A DNA stretch of 5,688 nt from an archaeon (GTDB lineage Archaea; Micrarchaeota; Micrarchaeia; Anstonellales; Bilamarchaeaceae), in contig JAGVPF010000056.1 of the NCBI GenBank assembly GCA_020052325.1, forward strand, positions 1 through 5,688, given 5' to 3'. A program made the translations under genes and the position numbers. Shown one piece after another: positions 1-5,662 of the stretch. How positions within the stretch are numbered: the first letter of the stretch is position 1; every line of letters starts with the position of its first letter. The notes beneath the pieces are model-generated. The model did not search any database. It saw only the letters and a list, made by a program, of their open reading frames with translations, and was not told where the DNA came from.

Positions 1-332
1 AGAACATTGACCACGGCCAGCGCGTAGTGATTGTCGATGACGTCCTCACGACCGGCGGAACCAAGGTGGAGGCGATTGAGAAGCTGGAGAAGGCGCTGAA
101 AGCCGAGGTGGTGGGCATCGTGATTGCGGTCGACCGCCAGGAAATCGGGAAGCGCAGGAGCGCCCTTGCGGAGTTCAGCGAGGAGACGGGCGTCCCGGTG
201 CATCCGATAATCGACATCCACATGGCGTTCAACCACCTCAAAAACAGGCCGGTCGACGGCAAGGTCTACGTGAACGACAAGATTTTCGACAACTACAAGG
301 CGTACATGGGCAAATACGGGGCAAGGCCCTGA
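1..332 (+). CDS. pyrE: Orotate phosphoribosyltransferase, C-terminal part (5' end outside window)
   Basis: This enzyme joins orotate to PRPP to give orotidine 5'-monophosphate, the fifth step of de novo pyrimidine synthesis, in the cytoplasm. The open frame enters the window (first whole codon at position 3) and runs about 110 residues to the TGA at 330-332. It contains the type I phosphoribosyltransferase PRPP-binding motif VVIVDDVLTTGGT (codons 24-62). An AVDRQEIG stretch follows, of the kind seen after the PRPP loop in orotate enzymes. The tail, with HPIIDIHMAFNHL and then VDGKVYVNDK, resembles the longer C-terminus of some thermophile and archaeal PyrE proteins. The GTG at 27 is inside the motif and is not a start. 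The N-terminal half, including the rest of the active site, is not visible. Another PRTase is possible but less likely. The gene converges on pus10, with 35 bp between the two stop codons. Confidence 0.9.
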   Translation, partial: NIDHGQRVVIVDDVLTTGGTKVEAIEKLEKALKAEVVGIVIAVDRQEIGKRRSALAEFSEETGVPVHPIIDIHMAFNHLKNRPVDGKVYVNDKIFDNYKAYMGKYGARP

Positions 333-346
333 TTTTTCAGCTTTTT
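333..346 (+). terminator. T-run terminator after pyrE
   Basis: Two T5 runs (333-337 and 342-346) start directly after the pyrE stop codon, with no hairpin needed. Archaeal transcription commonly ends at such U-rich stretches. The site lies in the 35-bp gap between two converging genes. The opposite strand has no T run here, so pus10 has no matching terminator in the gap. Confidence 0.6.
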
Positions 347-367
347 CCGCCCCTGGCGCGCAGTCCT

Positions 368-1510
368 CTACCTTTTCCGCGCATTTGCAGTATTCGCATC
401 GCCGTTCCTGCACAAATCCAAATAGCCGTCGTCTATCCCGGTGACCTCGAGCCTCGTGCATTTCGCCTTCATCGAAAGCAGGCCGGAGACGCTCGGGTTG
501 GTCCTTCCATTGTCGCCCGATATCAGCTCCTTTATGTAGGTCCCGGCTTCCGCCTGGATAATCAGCGTCGCGGCACGGGAATCCTGGCCTTCGGCCCGGG
601 CAACCTCGATGTGCTTGACCCGCCTGTGCCTTATTAGGTCCGCGCGCCTGTGCGCGACGCGTGTCGGCGTCTGCTGGAGCAGCATCACGCCCTCCAGGGT
701 GCGGATTCTCATCATCTCCGCATCGCCGGCATCCTTTTCGAATTCGACTTCCGCCCGATATGTCTTGTCGAAATGCGATTCGGTGACGACCTCGACGAAG
801 CTTCTAGACACGAACGCCAGGTCTAGCGCTTCCACTTCCCCGCTCGCGGCGATTTCTGCTGACAAAGCGTCAAGGTCGAGCGTCCTATTCTTCGCCGCAT
901 TCACTTCAAGCACGAACGGCCTGCCCGCGGAATTCGTCGCATCGACATCCTCGCGCCCGGATGCGTGCATGGTGTAGCCCTGCGCCTGCGCCGCTTTTTT
1001 CACCGGCTCCCCAATCCTCTCCTCGACGGATTCGTAGTATTTCCCCTTCCCCTGGCAGTTTGAGCAGCCCTTCCCCTCGCATTTGGGGCATGTCCACCTG
1101 CTCTGCGATAGGCCGGCCGCGCGCTTGCAGTACCTTCCGAATATGAACAAGTCGCCTTCGCGCAATTCAACGGCGCCTTTTGAGTAATCGAAGACAACCT
1201 TGCACTCCCCTTCCGCGCAGTATCCTGCGCCGCTTGCCTTCGAAAGCGCGGCGGAGATGCGCCTGTTGAGGAAATTCTTCACGCTTTCGGCGCCCCGCAT
1301 CCTCTGGTCGAACGCCCGTTCCTCCTTTGCCAGCCACTCCTTGTCGATATTGGTCGAAATCGAGAAGCTTTTCGCCTTTTTTTCCAGAAGGAGCGCCGTT
1401 GCCTGCGCAATCATCGCGTCGGTCTTCAATGCAGCGCCGCCGCAGATGTAGCACTCGCCCTCTTCGAAATGATCCCCATTGGCAAGATTGCACATGCTGC
1501 ACAATTGCAT
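368..1510 (-). CDS. pus10: tRNA pseudouridine(54/55) synthase Pus10
   Basis: Archaeal Pus10 isomerises uridine to pseudouridine in the T-loop of tRNA (positions 54 and 55), replacing bacterial TruB for position 55. The 380-residue length fits the archaeal family. Two four-cysteine clusters probably bind zinc: C4/C7/C20/C23, and C141/C144/C149/C152 in a CPKC-CSNC pair followed by SVEERIG, a Pus10 hallmark. A THUMP-like RNA-binding region should lie between them (about residues 30-140, by family knowledge). The catalytic motif GREDVD is at 185-190, with D188 the likely nucleophile, followed by GRPFVLEV. Further on are the QTPTRVAHRRADL loop (280-292) and AGTYIKELISGDNGRTNPSVS (322-342), both characteristic. 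The segment just after the catalytic motif is unusual (see findings). The ATG at 1510 has an AGGT Shine-Dalgarno-like sequence 7 nt upstream. The gene starts 29 bp after the orphan gene at 1540 and may be co-transcribed with it. Confidence 0.93.
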   Translation of the reverse strand: MQLCSMCNLANGDHFEEGECYICGGAALKTDAMIAQATALLLEKKAKSFSISTNIDKEWLAKEERAFDQRMRGAESVKNFLNRRISAALSKASGAGYCAEGECKVVFDYSKGAVELREGDLFIFGRYCKRAAGLSQSRWTCPKCEGKGCSNCQGKGKYYESVEERIGEPVKKAAQAQGYTMHASGREDVDATNSAGRPFVLEVNAAKNRTLDLDALSAEIAASGEVEALDLAFVSRSFVEVVTESHFDKTYRAEVEFEKDAGDAEMMRIRTLEGVMLLQQTPTRVAHRRADLIRHRRVKHIEVARAEGQDSRAATLIIQAEAGTYIKELISGDNGRTNPSVSGLLSMKAKCTRLEVTGIDDGYLDLCRNGDANTANARKR

Positions 1511-1517
1511 CGGTAAA

Positions 1518-1521
1518 ACCT
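1518..1521 (-). promoter_or_regulatory. Shine-Dalgarno-like sequence of pus10
   Basis: On the minus strand AGGT lies 7 nt before the pus10 ATG. It is short but well placed, and it supports the start at 1510. The 29-bp gap upstream contains no TATA-like box of its own, which favours translation from a longer transcript beginning further upstream. Confidence 0.4.
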
Positions 1522-1539
1522 GGGTTGTTGATTAATGCC

Positions 1540-1884
1540 CTAGAAGAGCTCGTGGTGCGGTTCGGACGCGAGCGCGTTCTTTATCCGGTACCCCTCTATT
1601 ATGAGCGAGGCGCGCTTGATTTTATCCTCAAGGCCGGCTGTCCCTTCCGTTCCCACGGCGCGATCAACATATAGTCCGAAATCCGCAAGCGTACTGGTCC
1701 CGTTGTTGGTCATGAGCCTGAGGACCTGGACCACGACCTTTTTCCCCTTCACGTCGCTTCCCCATATGCTGAGGGCGAGCGCTACCTGGTTTATGAAGTG
1801 CGCCTTGTCGGACTCCGTCATCGTCTTCCAGAGCGCCACTATCTTATTCTCGTTAGCCTCGTCCAAGATGTCTAGGAAAACCAT
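1540..1884 (-). CDS. Small helical protein of unknown function (possible 3' half of a frameshifted gene)
   Basis: I do not recognise this protein. From the ATG at 1884 it has 114 residues, beginning MVFLDILDEANENKIV and ending in PHHELF. It looks mostly helical and soluble, with amphipathic stretches such as DKAHFINQVALALSIWG, KVVVQVLRLM and DKIKRASLIIEGYRI, and with no signal peptide or clear membrane segment. The open frame extends upstream to 1968. The ATG at 1905 (MGIGLIRMVF) is a real alternative start and would overlap the preceding gene by 16 nt; 1884 leaves a 5-nt gap. Only a poor Shine-Dalgarno match (GGGTTGAT) precedes 1884, so translation may be coupled to the gene before it. The upstream extension in this frame also reads plausibly from about 1925, which raises the possibility that this is the second half of one gene (see findings). 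Confidence 0.6.
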   Translation of the reverse strand: MVFLDILDEANENKIVALWKTMTESDKAHFINQVALALSIWGSDVKGKKVVVQVLRLMTNNGTSTLADFGLYVDRAVGTEGTAGLEDKIKRASLIIEGYRIKNALASEPHHELF

Positions 1885-1889
1885 TCGAA

Positions 1890-2267
1890 TCAACCCGATG
1901 CCCATTCGCCGCGCGTTCTTCTTCCGCTCGCGGCAAGCTCCAGCCTCTCCCCGAGGTCGACGGAGCATTCTATGGCCCGCTGCGTCATGACCGGGCTTAT
2001 GGAGGCTTTCCTTTCAGTGTCCTCAGCCCGGTGGGCCACGACAGAGCCAAGCTGCCTTGATGGCGTCATCTCGCGCACATGCTCCTCGCGCGCCCGCGGC
2101 TCCGCCCGCCTTTCCTCCCTGCCCTGGCTGGCCCTGCGCCCCTCGGACTCGAACTCGCGGACGACTTCGGGCGTGAAGCCCTTCCTCGTCCTCGTAGCCT
2201 CGTCAAGAATGCTGTTGATGATCGAAGCGATGTCCTCCTTCTTCTTCATCCCCTGAGAGCCGGCCAT
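1890..2267 (-). CDS. Small charged protein of unknown function (possible 5' half of a frameshifted gene)
   Basis: This 125-residue protein is not recognised. It has three parts. Residues 7-40 look helical (KKKEDIASIINSILDEATR). About residues 38-67 are dense in Arg and Glu (for example GREERRAEPRAREEHVREM) and likely disordered or a single charged helix. A second helical part follows (MTQRAIECSVDLGERLELAA). The last dozen residues (GRRTRGEWASG) read poorly and have less GC at codon third positions, as if past a frameshift. The ATG at 2267 is chosen because a TATA-like box is centred 25-26 nt upstream, which would give a leaderless message. M7 at 2249 is the alternative, but an AGGGG directly abuts it with no spacing. 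The stop lies 5 nt before the next gene's ATG at 1884. The polymerase gene ends 57 bp upstream on the same strand. Confidence 0.55.
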   Translation of the reverse strand: MAGSQGMKKKEDIASIINSILDEATRTRKGFTPEVVREFESEGRRASQGREERRAEPRAREEHVREMTPSRQLGSVVAHRAEDTERKASISPVMTQRAIECSVDLGERLELAASGRRTRGEWASG

Positions 2268-2287
2268 GCATAAGCATTCCGCGGGAG

Positions 2288-2297
2288 ATTATTTAAT
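2288..2297 (-). promoter_or_regulatory. TATA-box-like element upstream of the small-gene pair
   Basis: The minus strand reads ATTAAATAAT, an archaeal TATA-box-like sequence in the 57-bp gap after polB. Its centre is 25-26 nt from the ATG at 2267. Since archaeal transcription usually starts about that far downstream of the TATA centre, the start would fall on the ATG itself. It likely drives the orphan pair and possibly pus10. Confidence 0.5.
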
Positions 2298-2324
2298 GAT
2301 TTAGACCCTCTGTTTCTTCCCCTT

Positions 2325-4748
2325 TCAGAAGAACGAATCGAGGCTCTTCTGCTTCCCGCCGAACTTCATGCTGTATTCGTCGTAGCCGAGCTCCTTCATG
2401 ATTTTCATCACAGCAGGCAGCACCTGGTTGTTGATGTAATAGTCCGCGTCATAGCCTTTGGCAAGCTCGAGTGGCTCGGCCTTTTCCGAAATCGTCTTGC
2501 CGCTCTTTCCTATGACATACGAGATTACAGTCCCTTTTTCAGCCGGGATGCCCGCTTTCAGCATCTTTTTTGCCGCCGAAAGCTCCGGGCTCGCGACCTC
2601 GTATTTATCGGGGTCCTTGTTCAGCTGCGTGCTGATTGCGAGCCTTTCGAGGGGCACTTTCCCTTCCTGGAGCTGGCTGACGATGTCGCGTATAATCCCG
2701 ACCGCCTTCTCCTTGCTGCCCTCCTTGAGTATCGCTTCAAGCACCTTGCGCTGCGTGTCCTTTGCGACGGACGACCAGTCTCGCCTTACCAGCTCGAAGC
2801 CGCGGATTTTTATCCTCCCGTCCTCGCCAAGGAGCGCGTACTTCTTCTTCGCGCCCCGCTCACCCGCGCCTTTTTTGGAGACGAACACGCCTCTTGGGTA
2901 GAACCCTTCGAGCTCAAGCTCCATCTTCTCGGGAAGCACGCGGTTCACGTCATCCATGAATGCAAGGACGTCCTTCTTGTCTTTGTAAAGCAGGAACACG
3001 CTGTCCGTGTCCGAATAGAGCACGGAGAACCCCTTCTTCTCCGCGGTTTCAATCGTCTCCATTATGTGCTTCCTGCCCCATGCGGTCACGCTCTCGGCGC
3101 ACGGGCGCGAATACCAGCGCGAGCGGGCGTACCCCATGTAGCCGTAGAAGCTGTTTGCCAGAATCTTGAGGGCATGCGAGCGCGCCTCGACGCGGATATA
3201 TTCCTCGCCCGCCTTGTCCAGCACCTTGAGCTGCTTCTTGAGCTCCATCCTTTTGTCTATCAGGTAATCCAGAACGAACGGTATCAGGCCGGTCCCTTTC
3301 TTCGAGAACCTTGCCCCTGAGGGCGAAACGAAGTGGCTTCCGGCCGCCTCGTCAGCATCGTGCGGCGGGCTCCCCGTTCCGCGCTTCCCGTCTTCCTCGA
3401 GCGTGCCCGGGTCGATATTGTAGGAAACGATTATCGACGGATACAGCCCGCGGAAGTCCAGCACCGCGACATTCTCGTAAATCCCCGGTTCGGGCAGTTT
3501 CACGAACGCCCCCTGTATCGGGGCATTGATGCGTTCCATTATCGCATCGCCTCCCGGGCGGGAAGGAATCACTTCCCCGCGCGAGGTGGCATGGTACATA
3601 AGCAGGTTCTCGACCAGTTGCCCGCTCGTGGAGAGGGTGGTGTCGAAAAGCGGCATCTTCGCAACTCCCGAGAGCTCCATCTCAAGGGGCAGGAAGCGCG
3701 ATGCGAGCTTCGATGTCAGTTCGGCATCCACAAGCGAATACTCGCAGAGCTTTCCGATATCATCGCTGTCCCACATCCGCCAGATTTCCTCCTTTTTAAT
3801 CTTGACCTTCCTGCTTCCAAGGACGTCTTCAGCGACAGCGTCCAGGGTGAACCTCTGCGTCTTGATTATCCCTATGAAACCGAAGAATTTCACTGCCGGG
3901 TACAGGTCGAAATGCGTCCGCCCGCCGATGCTTATCCCGGTAGTCAGCCCTTTCTTGACCTCTTTCATCTGCCCGCCGAAACGCCCGAGGTACATCCGGA
4001 TGCCGAGCGCGCCGGCCCTTGCGCTCAGGTACGGGAGGTCGAAATTCGCGGAGTTGTATCCGACAAGGACGTCCGGGTCCTCATCAGCGACAATCTCGCA
4101 GAACCGCTCGAGCATCCTCTCCTCGCTCTTCAATGTTTCGACGTAATCCTGCCCTTCCGGGCCTTTCTTGTATGTGATGACGCCCTTCTTCTTTCCGCAG
4201 TAGCTTATCATGACAATGGGGTCCTTGTCCTCCCTTGGCGCGCCCTGGGGATTGTAGGTCTCGATATCGAAGCTCATGACGGATAGCTTGGGGTCGCCCT
4301 GCACTGACCCGATAATACGTTTTATGAGCCTTTTTTCGCGCTCATACCTGACCACGCAAAGCGGCGTCAGCCCCATGTCGAAGATGAACCTGCGCGAGAA
4401 TGGGATGTTGTATTCATAGCAGGTGAAGGGTATCGCGGTTTTTATGGCGGGAACGTGCGACGGCTCGCGGCAGAAGAGCTTGAGCATCTTTTTTGTTTCC
4501 AGCCCGATTTTGCGCTCGACCACCTCGACACGCAGCGGCATCACGATTTCCCCGTTCTTTTTCACGCCTCTCGCCTGCAGGAGGTCGTCCTTGCGGTCGA
4601 TTGGCGCATCGACGTAGAAATACGGGTCGTACTGGTAGTACCTCCGGACGGCCTTTTTCCCTTTGAGGACGAGCGTCACATACGTCTTGCCGTTCTTAAC
4701 GGTGTACCCGGCGTCTATGAAGAAAGCGCGCCTCCTGGAAATAGCCAT
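2325..4748 (-). CDS. polB: Family B DNA polymerase with 3'-5' proofreading exonuclease
   Basis: This is an archaeal replicative/repair polymerase that extends DNA primers and proofreads, probably held on DNA by the PCNA clamp. Its 807 residues are near the usual 770-900, and there is no intein. Exonuclease motifs are complete: Exo I FDIET (160-164; D161, E163), Exo II YNSANFDLPYL (231-241; D237) and Exo III YSLVDA (337-342; D341). Polymerase motifs are complete: motif A DFRGLYPSII (431-440), motif B KILANSFYG (528-536), motif C YSDTDS (578-583; D580, D582), and a KKKY stretch at 634-637. The C-terminus QKSLDSFF (800-807) is a PCNA-interacting peptide. N-terminal residues Y15, P42, V99 and I115-P116-F117 match the uracil-sensing pocket of Pyrococcus polymerase. 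The switch motif YxGG/A reads IQGA (411-414). The ATG at 4748 is supported by a TATA-like box about 25 nt upstream and by the family-typical N-terminus. Confidence 0.97.
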   Translation of the reverse strand: MAISRRRAFFIDAGYTVKNGKTYVTLVLKGKKAVRRYYQYDPYFYVDAPIDRKDDLLQARGVKKNGEIVMPLRVEVVERKIGLETKKMLKLFCREPSHVPAIKTAIPFTCYEYNIPFSRRFIFDMGLTPLCVVRYEREKRLIKRIIGSVQGDPKLSVMSFDIETYNPQGAPREDKDPIVMISYCGKKKGVITYKKGPEGQDYVETLKSEERMLERFCEIVADEDPDVLVGYNSANFDLPYLSARAGALGIRMYLGRFGGQMKEVKKGLTTGISIGGRTHFDLYPAVKFFGFIGIIKTQRFTLDAVAEDVLGSRKVKIKKEEIWRMWDSDDIGKLCEYSLVDAELTSKLASRFLPLEMELSGVAKMPLFDTTLSTSGQLVENLLMYHATSRGEVIPSRPGGDAIMERINAPIQGAFVKLPEPGIYENVAVLDFRGLYPSIIVSYNIDPGTLEEDGKRGTGSPPHDADEAAGSHFVSPSGARFSKKGTGLIPFVLDYLIDKRMELKKQLKVLDKAGEEYIRVEARSHALKILANSFYGYMGYARSRWYSRPCAESVTAWGRKHIMETIETAEKKGFSVLYSDTDSVFLLYKDKKDVLAFMDDVNRVLPEKMELELEGFYPRGVFVSKKGAGERGAKKKYALLGEDGRIKIRGFELVRRDWSSVAKDTQRKVLEAILKEGSKEKAVGIIRDIVSQLQEGKVPLERLAISTQLNKDPDKYEVASPELSAAKKMLKAGIPAEKGTVISYVIGKSGKTISEKAEPLELAKGYDADYYINNQVLPAVMKIMKELGYDEYSMKFGGKQKSLDSFF

Positions 4749-4769
4749 GGGCTTAATTTGTGAGAATGC

Positions 4770-4777
4770 TAATTAAA
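4770..4777 (-). promoter_or_regulatory. TATA-box-like element of polB
   Basis: The minus strand reads TTTAATTA, preceded by purine-rich GGGGAATC that could serve as a BRE. Its centre is 25-26 nt upstream of the polB ATG at 4748. This predicts initiation at or next to the start codon. No Shine-Dalgarno sequence precedes the ATG (CAAATTAAGCCC), which fits a leaderless message. Confidence 0.55.
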
Positions 4778-4808
4778 GATTCCCCATTCCCGGGTCGGCC
4801 TGGGCGGG

Positions 4809-4866
4809 GAAGAAAAGACGAAAATGAGAAACCGAAAATACGAAAGAAAAGGAAAATAAGAAAAAA
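4809..4866 (-). terminator. Long T-rich tract, probable multi-site terminator after the triple-HTH gene
   Basis: On the minus strand the stop codon at 4868-4870 is followed at once by nearly 60 nt that is almost all pyrimidine. It has eight T runs, opposite A runs at 4813-4816, 4821-4824, 4829-4831, 4835-4838, 4843-4845, 4847-4850, 4853-4856 and 4861-4866. No hairpin is needed. Archaeal 3' ends commonly fall at such U-rich stretches, often at several sites. The tract separates this gene from the polB promoter. Confidence 0.6.
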
Positions 4867-4867
4867 T

Positions 4868-5599
4868 TTACCTGCGCAAGGCCGACTCCTTCTCAGTCAG
4901 CTCGCGCATGACATCCTCGTGGATGAATCTCCTGCCGCCGATTTTGACGTGCGGAACTCTCCCACGGTCCAGGCGCCTCTCGAAGGCGTTCCTCTTGATC
5001 CGGATGCCGGTCTTGTGGAGCTCCTTGATTGCCTGGCTTACCGAGAAGTAATTGTTGCTGATGTGCGTGAGCGCTTCCACCGCGTCTTTGGGCACAAGCC
5101 TCCGTGTCCCGAATTTCACGCTCGGAATCGAGCCCTTCTCGATCCTTCCGATGAACGCCCTGAAGTTGATTTTCTGGTTCGACTTCTTGTACTCCTCGAA
5201 CGCCTCCTTCACGGTGTAGAACTCTGTCTTCGTGCTCGTGATGTCGTCAAGGACGGATTTCGGGATGTACCTCTTCCTTCCCACTTTGACAAACGGAATC
5301 GTGCCCCTCTCGATTCTTCCGCCGAATGCCCTGAAGGAAATGAAGACGTTGCTGTTTTTCAGGTAATCGTATGCAGAGCGCACCGAGAACAGTTCGTGCT
5401 TGCCCTCAAGCTCGTCCTCGCTCGCTTTCTGGCGGTACAGGTTCTGGGCCACCTTGAAGACGCTTGCAACCGACGTTGAAAGCCCCCTCTCGGTCCGGTC
5501 GCGCTCTTTCTTTATCTCATCCAAGTCGATAGCGCGGAATCTGTCCACAAAGTCATCGCTGATCTCAGTCTCTATTATTATCTTCTTACCACGAGGCAT
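4868..5599 (-). CDS. Protein with three tandem excisionase/MerR-like helix-turn-helix domains
   Basis: This is probably a DNA-binding protein, regulator or chromosome-organising factor; the target is unknown. Its 243 residues are a basic/acidic N-terminal region (1-68, unrecognised) followed by three copies of a 52-residue domain at 69-120, 126-177 and 183-234, at an exact 57-residue period. Each copy follows the pattern of the excisionase-type winged helix: a first helix starting FSV/YTV..A, a second helix with AF..R(I/L)(E/D)(R/K)G, then (I/V)P.VK.G.RR, the wing strand, and a last helix. By hand count, copies 1 and 2 share about 24 of 52 residues, and copies 2 and 3 about 17. Usual members carry one such domain. 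The turn between the first two helices appears about four residues longer than the common form. The ATG at 5599 has a good Shine-Dalgarno AAGGTGG 6 nt upstream. The gene has its own AT-rich promoter region and a T-rich terminator, so it is likely transcribed alone. Confidence 0.85.
   Translation of the reverse strand: MPRGKKIIIETEISDDFVDRFRAIDLDEIKKERDRTERGLSTSVASVFKVAQNLYRQKASEDELEGKHELFSVRSAYDYLKNSNVFISFRAFGGRIERGTIPFVKVGRKRYIPKSVLDDITSTKTEFYTVKEAFEEYKKSNQKINFRAFIGRIEKGSIPSVKFGTRRLVPKDAVEALTHISNNYFSVSQAIKELHKTGIRIKRNAFERRLDRGRVPHVKIGGRRFIHEDVMRELTEKESALRR
4898..5395 (-). repeat. Triplicated HTH-domain coding unit (171-nt period)
   Basis: Three coding copies lie at 5240-5395, 5069-5224 and 4898-5053, each 156 nt and separated by 15 nt, so the period is exactly 171 nt. 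Similarity is clear in protein. The third copy is the most diverged: for example IP of the wing becomes IH, and FRAF becomes RNAF. The unchanged spacing implies internal duplication without later insertions or deletions. Confidence 0.85.
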
Positions 5600-5605
5600 G
5601 GTTAA

Positions 5606-5612
5606 CCACCTT
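5606..5612 (-). promoter_or_regulatory. Shine-Dalgarno sequence of the triple-HTH gene
   Basis: The minus strand reads AAGGTGG, complementary to the archaeal 16S rRNA 3' end, with 6 nt before the ATG at 5599. This fixes the start. It also shows that this message has a 5' leader, unlike the predicted leaderless polB message. Confidence 0.7.
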
Positions 5613-5630
5613 GACGTTGTTATTATGTTA

Positions 5631-5658
5631 GTTTATGACTATCAATGTTTATACTTAT
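5631..5658. repeat. Imperfect direct repeat in the promoter region, candidate operator
   Basis: GTTTATGACTAT (5631-5642) and GTTTATACTTAT (5647-5658) match at 9 of 12 positions and start 16 bp apart. They lie between the candidate TATA boxes and the Shine-Dalgarno sequence of the triple-HTH gene. The region is strongly AT-rich, so chance similarity is possible. Binding by the encoded HTH protein is only inference. Confidence 0.3.
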
Positions 5659-5662
5659 AAAA
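5654..5662 (-). promoter_or_regulatory. TATA-box-like element of the triple-HTH gene
   Basis: The minus strand reads TTTTATAAG, a good archaeal TATA-box match. Initiation about 26 nt downstream would give a leader of about 33 nt containing the Shine-Dalgarno sequence. A second candidate, CTTTAAAA (5671-5678), would give a leader of about 49 nt. The sequence alone does not decide between them. I see no gene on either strand in 5600-5688. Confidence 0.45.

Noticed and set aside
1601..2273. Several plus-strand open frames opposite the two small orphan genes
   Set aside because: They are rich in Ser, Arg and Pro in the manner of reverse readings of Arg/Glu-rich genes. None has a Shine-Dalgarno sequence or a recognisable domain. 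The minus strand has the TATA-like box and better-looking proteins.
3350..3420. Possible inserted element in polB (residues about 451-482)
   Set aside because: The Gly/Asp/Ser-rich stretch after motif A is of similar length to the variable loop in other archaeal family B polymerases. There are no intein splice motifs and the frame is unbroken.
3333..4286. Long plus-strand open frame of 317 codons
   Set aside because: It lies wholly antisense to polB, whose motifs are complete. Its translation has no recognisable domain, and it is explained by GC-rich codon bias on the other strand.
4789..4804. Possible 6-bp stem CCCGGG/CCTGGG with loop TCGG upstream of polB
   Set aside because: It pairs fully only as plus-strand RNA with a G-U pair. 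On the transcribed minus strand there is an A-C mismatch, and it lies beyond the T tract, so a role in termination is not supported.
4760..5479. Plus-strand open frame of 239 codons
   Set aside because: It is antisense to the triple-HTH gene, and its N-terminal Lys/Arg-rich part is just the reverse reading of the T-rich terminator tract. The minus-strand protein with three matching repeats is clearly the real one.
4868..5599. Triple-HTH gene as evidence of a prophage or integrated plasmid
   Set aside because: The domain type occurs in phage excisionases, but no integrase, attachment-site repeat, tRNA target or other mobile-element gene is visible, and the neighbour is a core replication gene.
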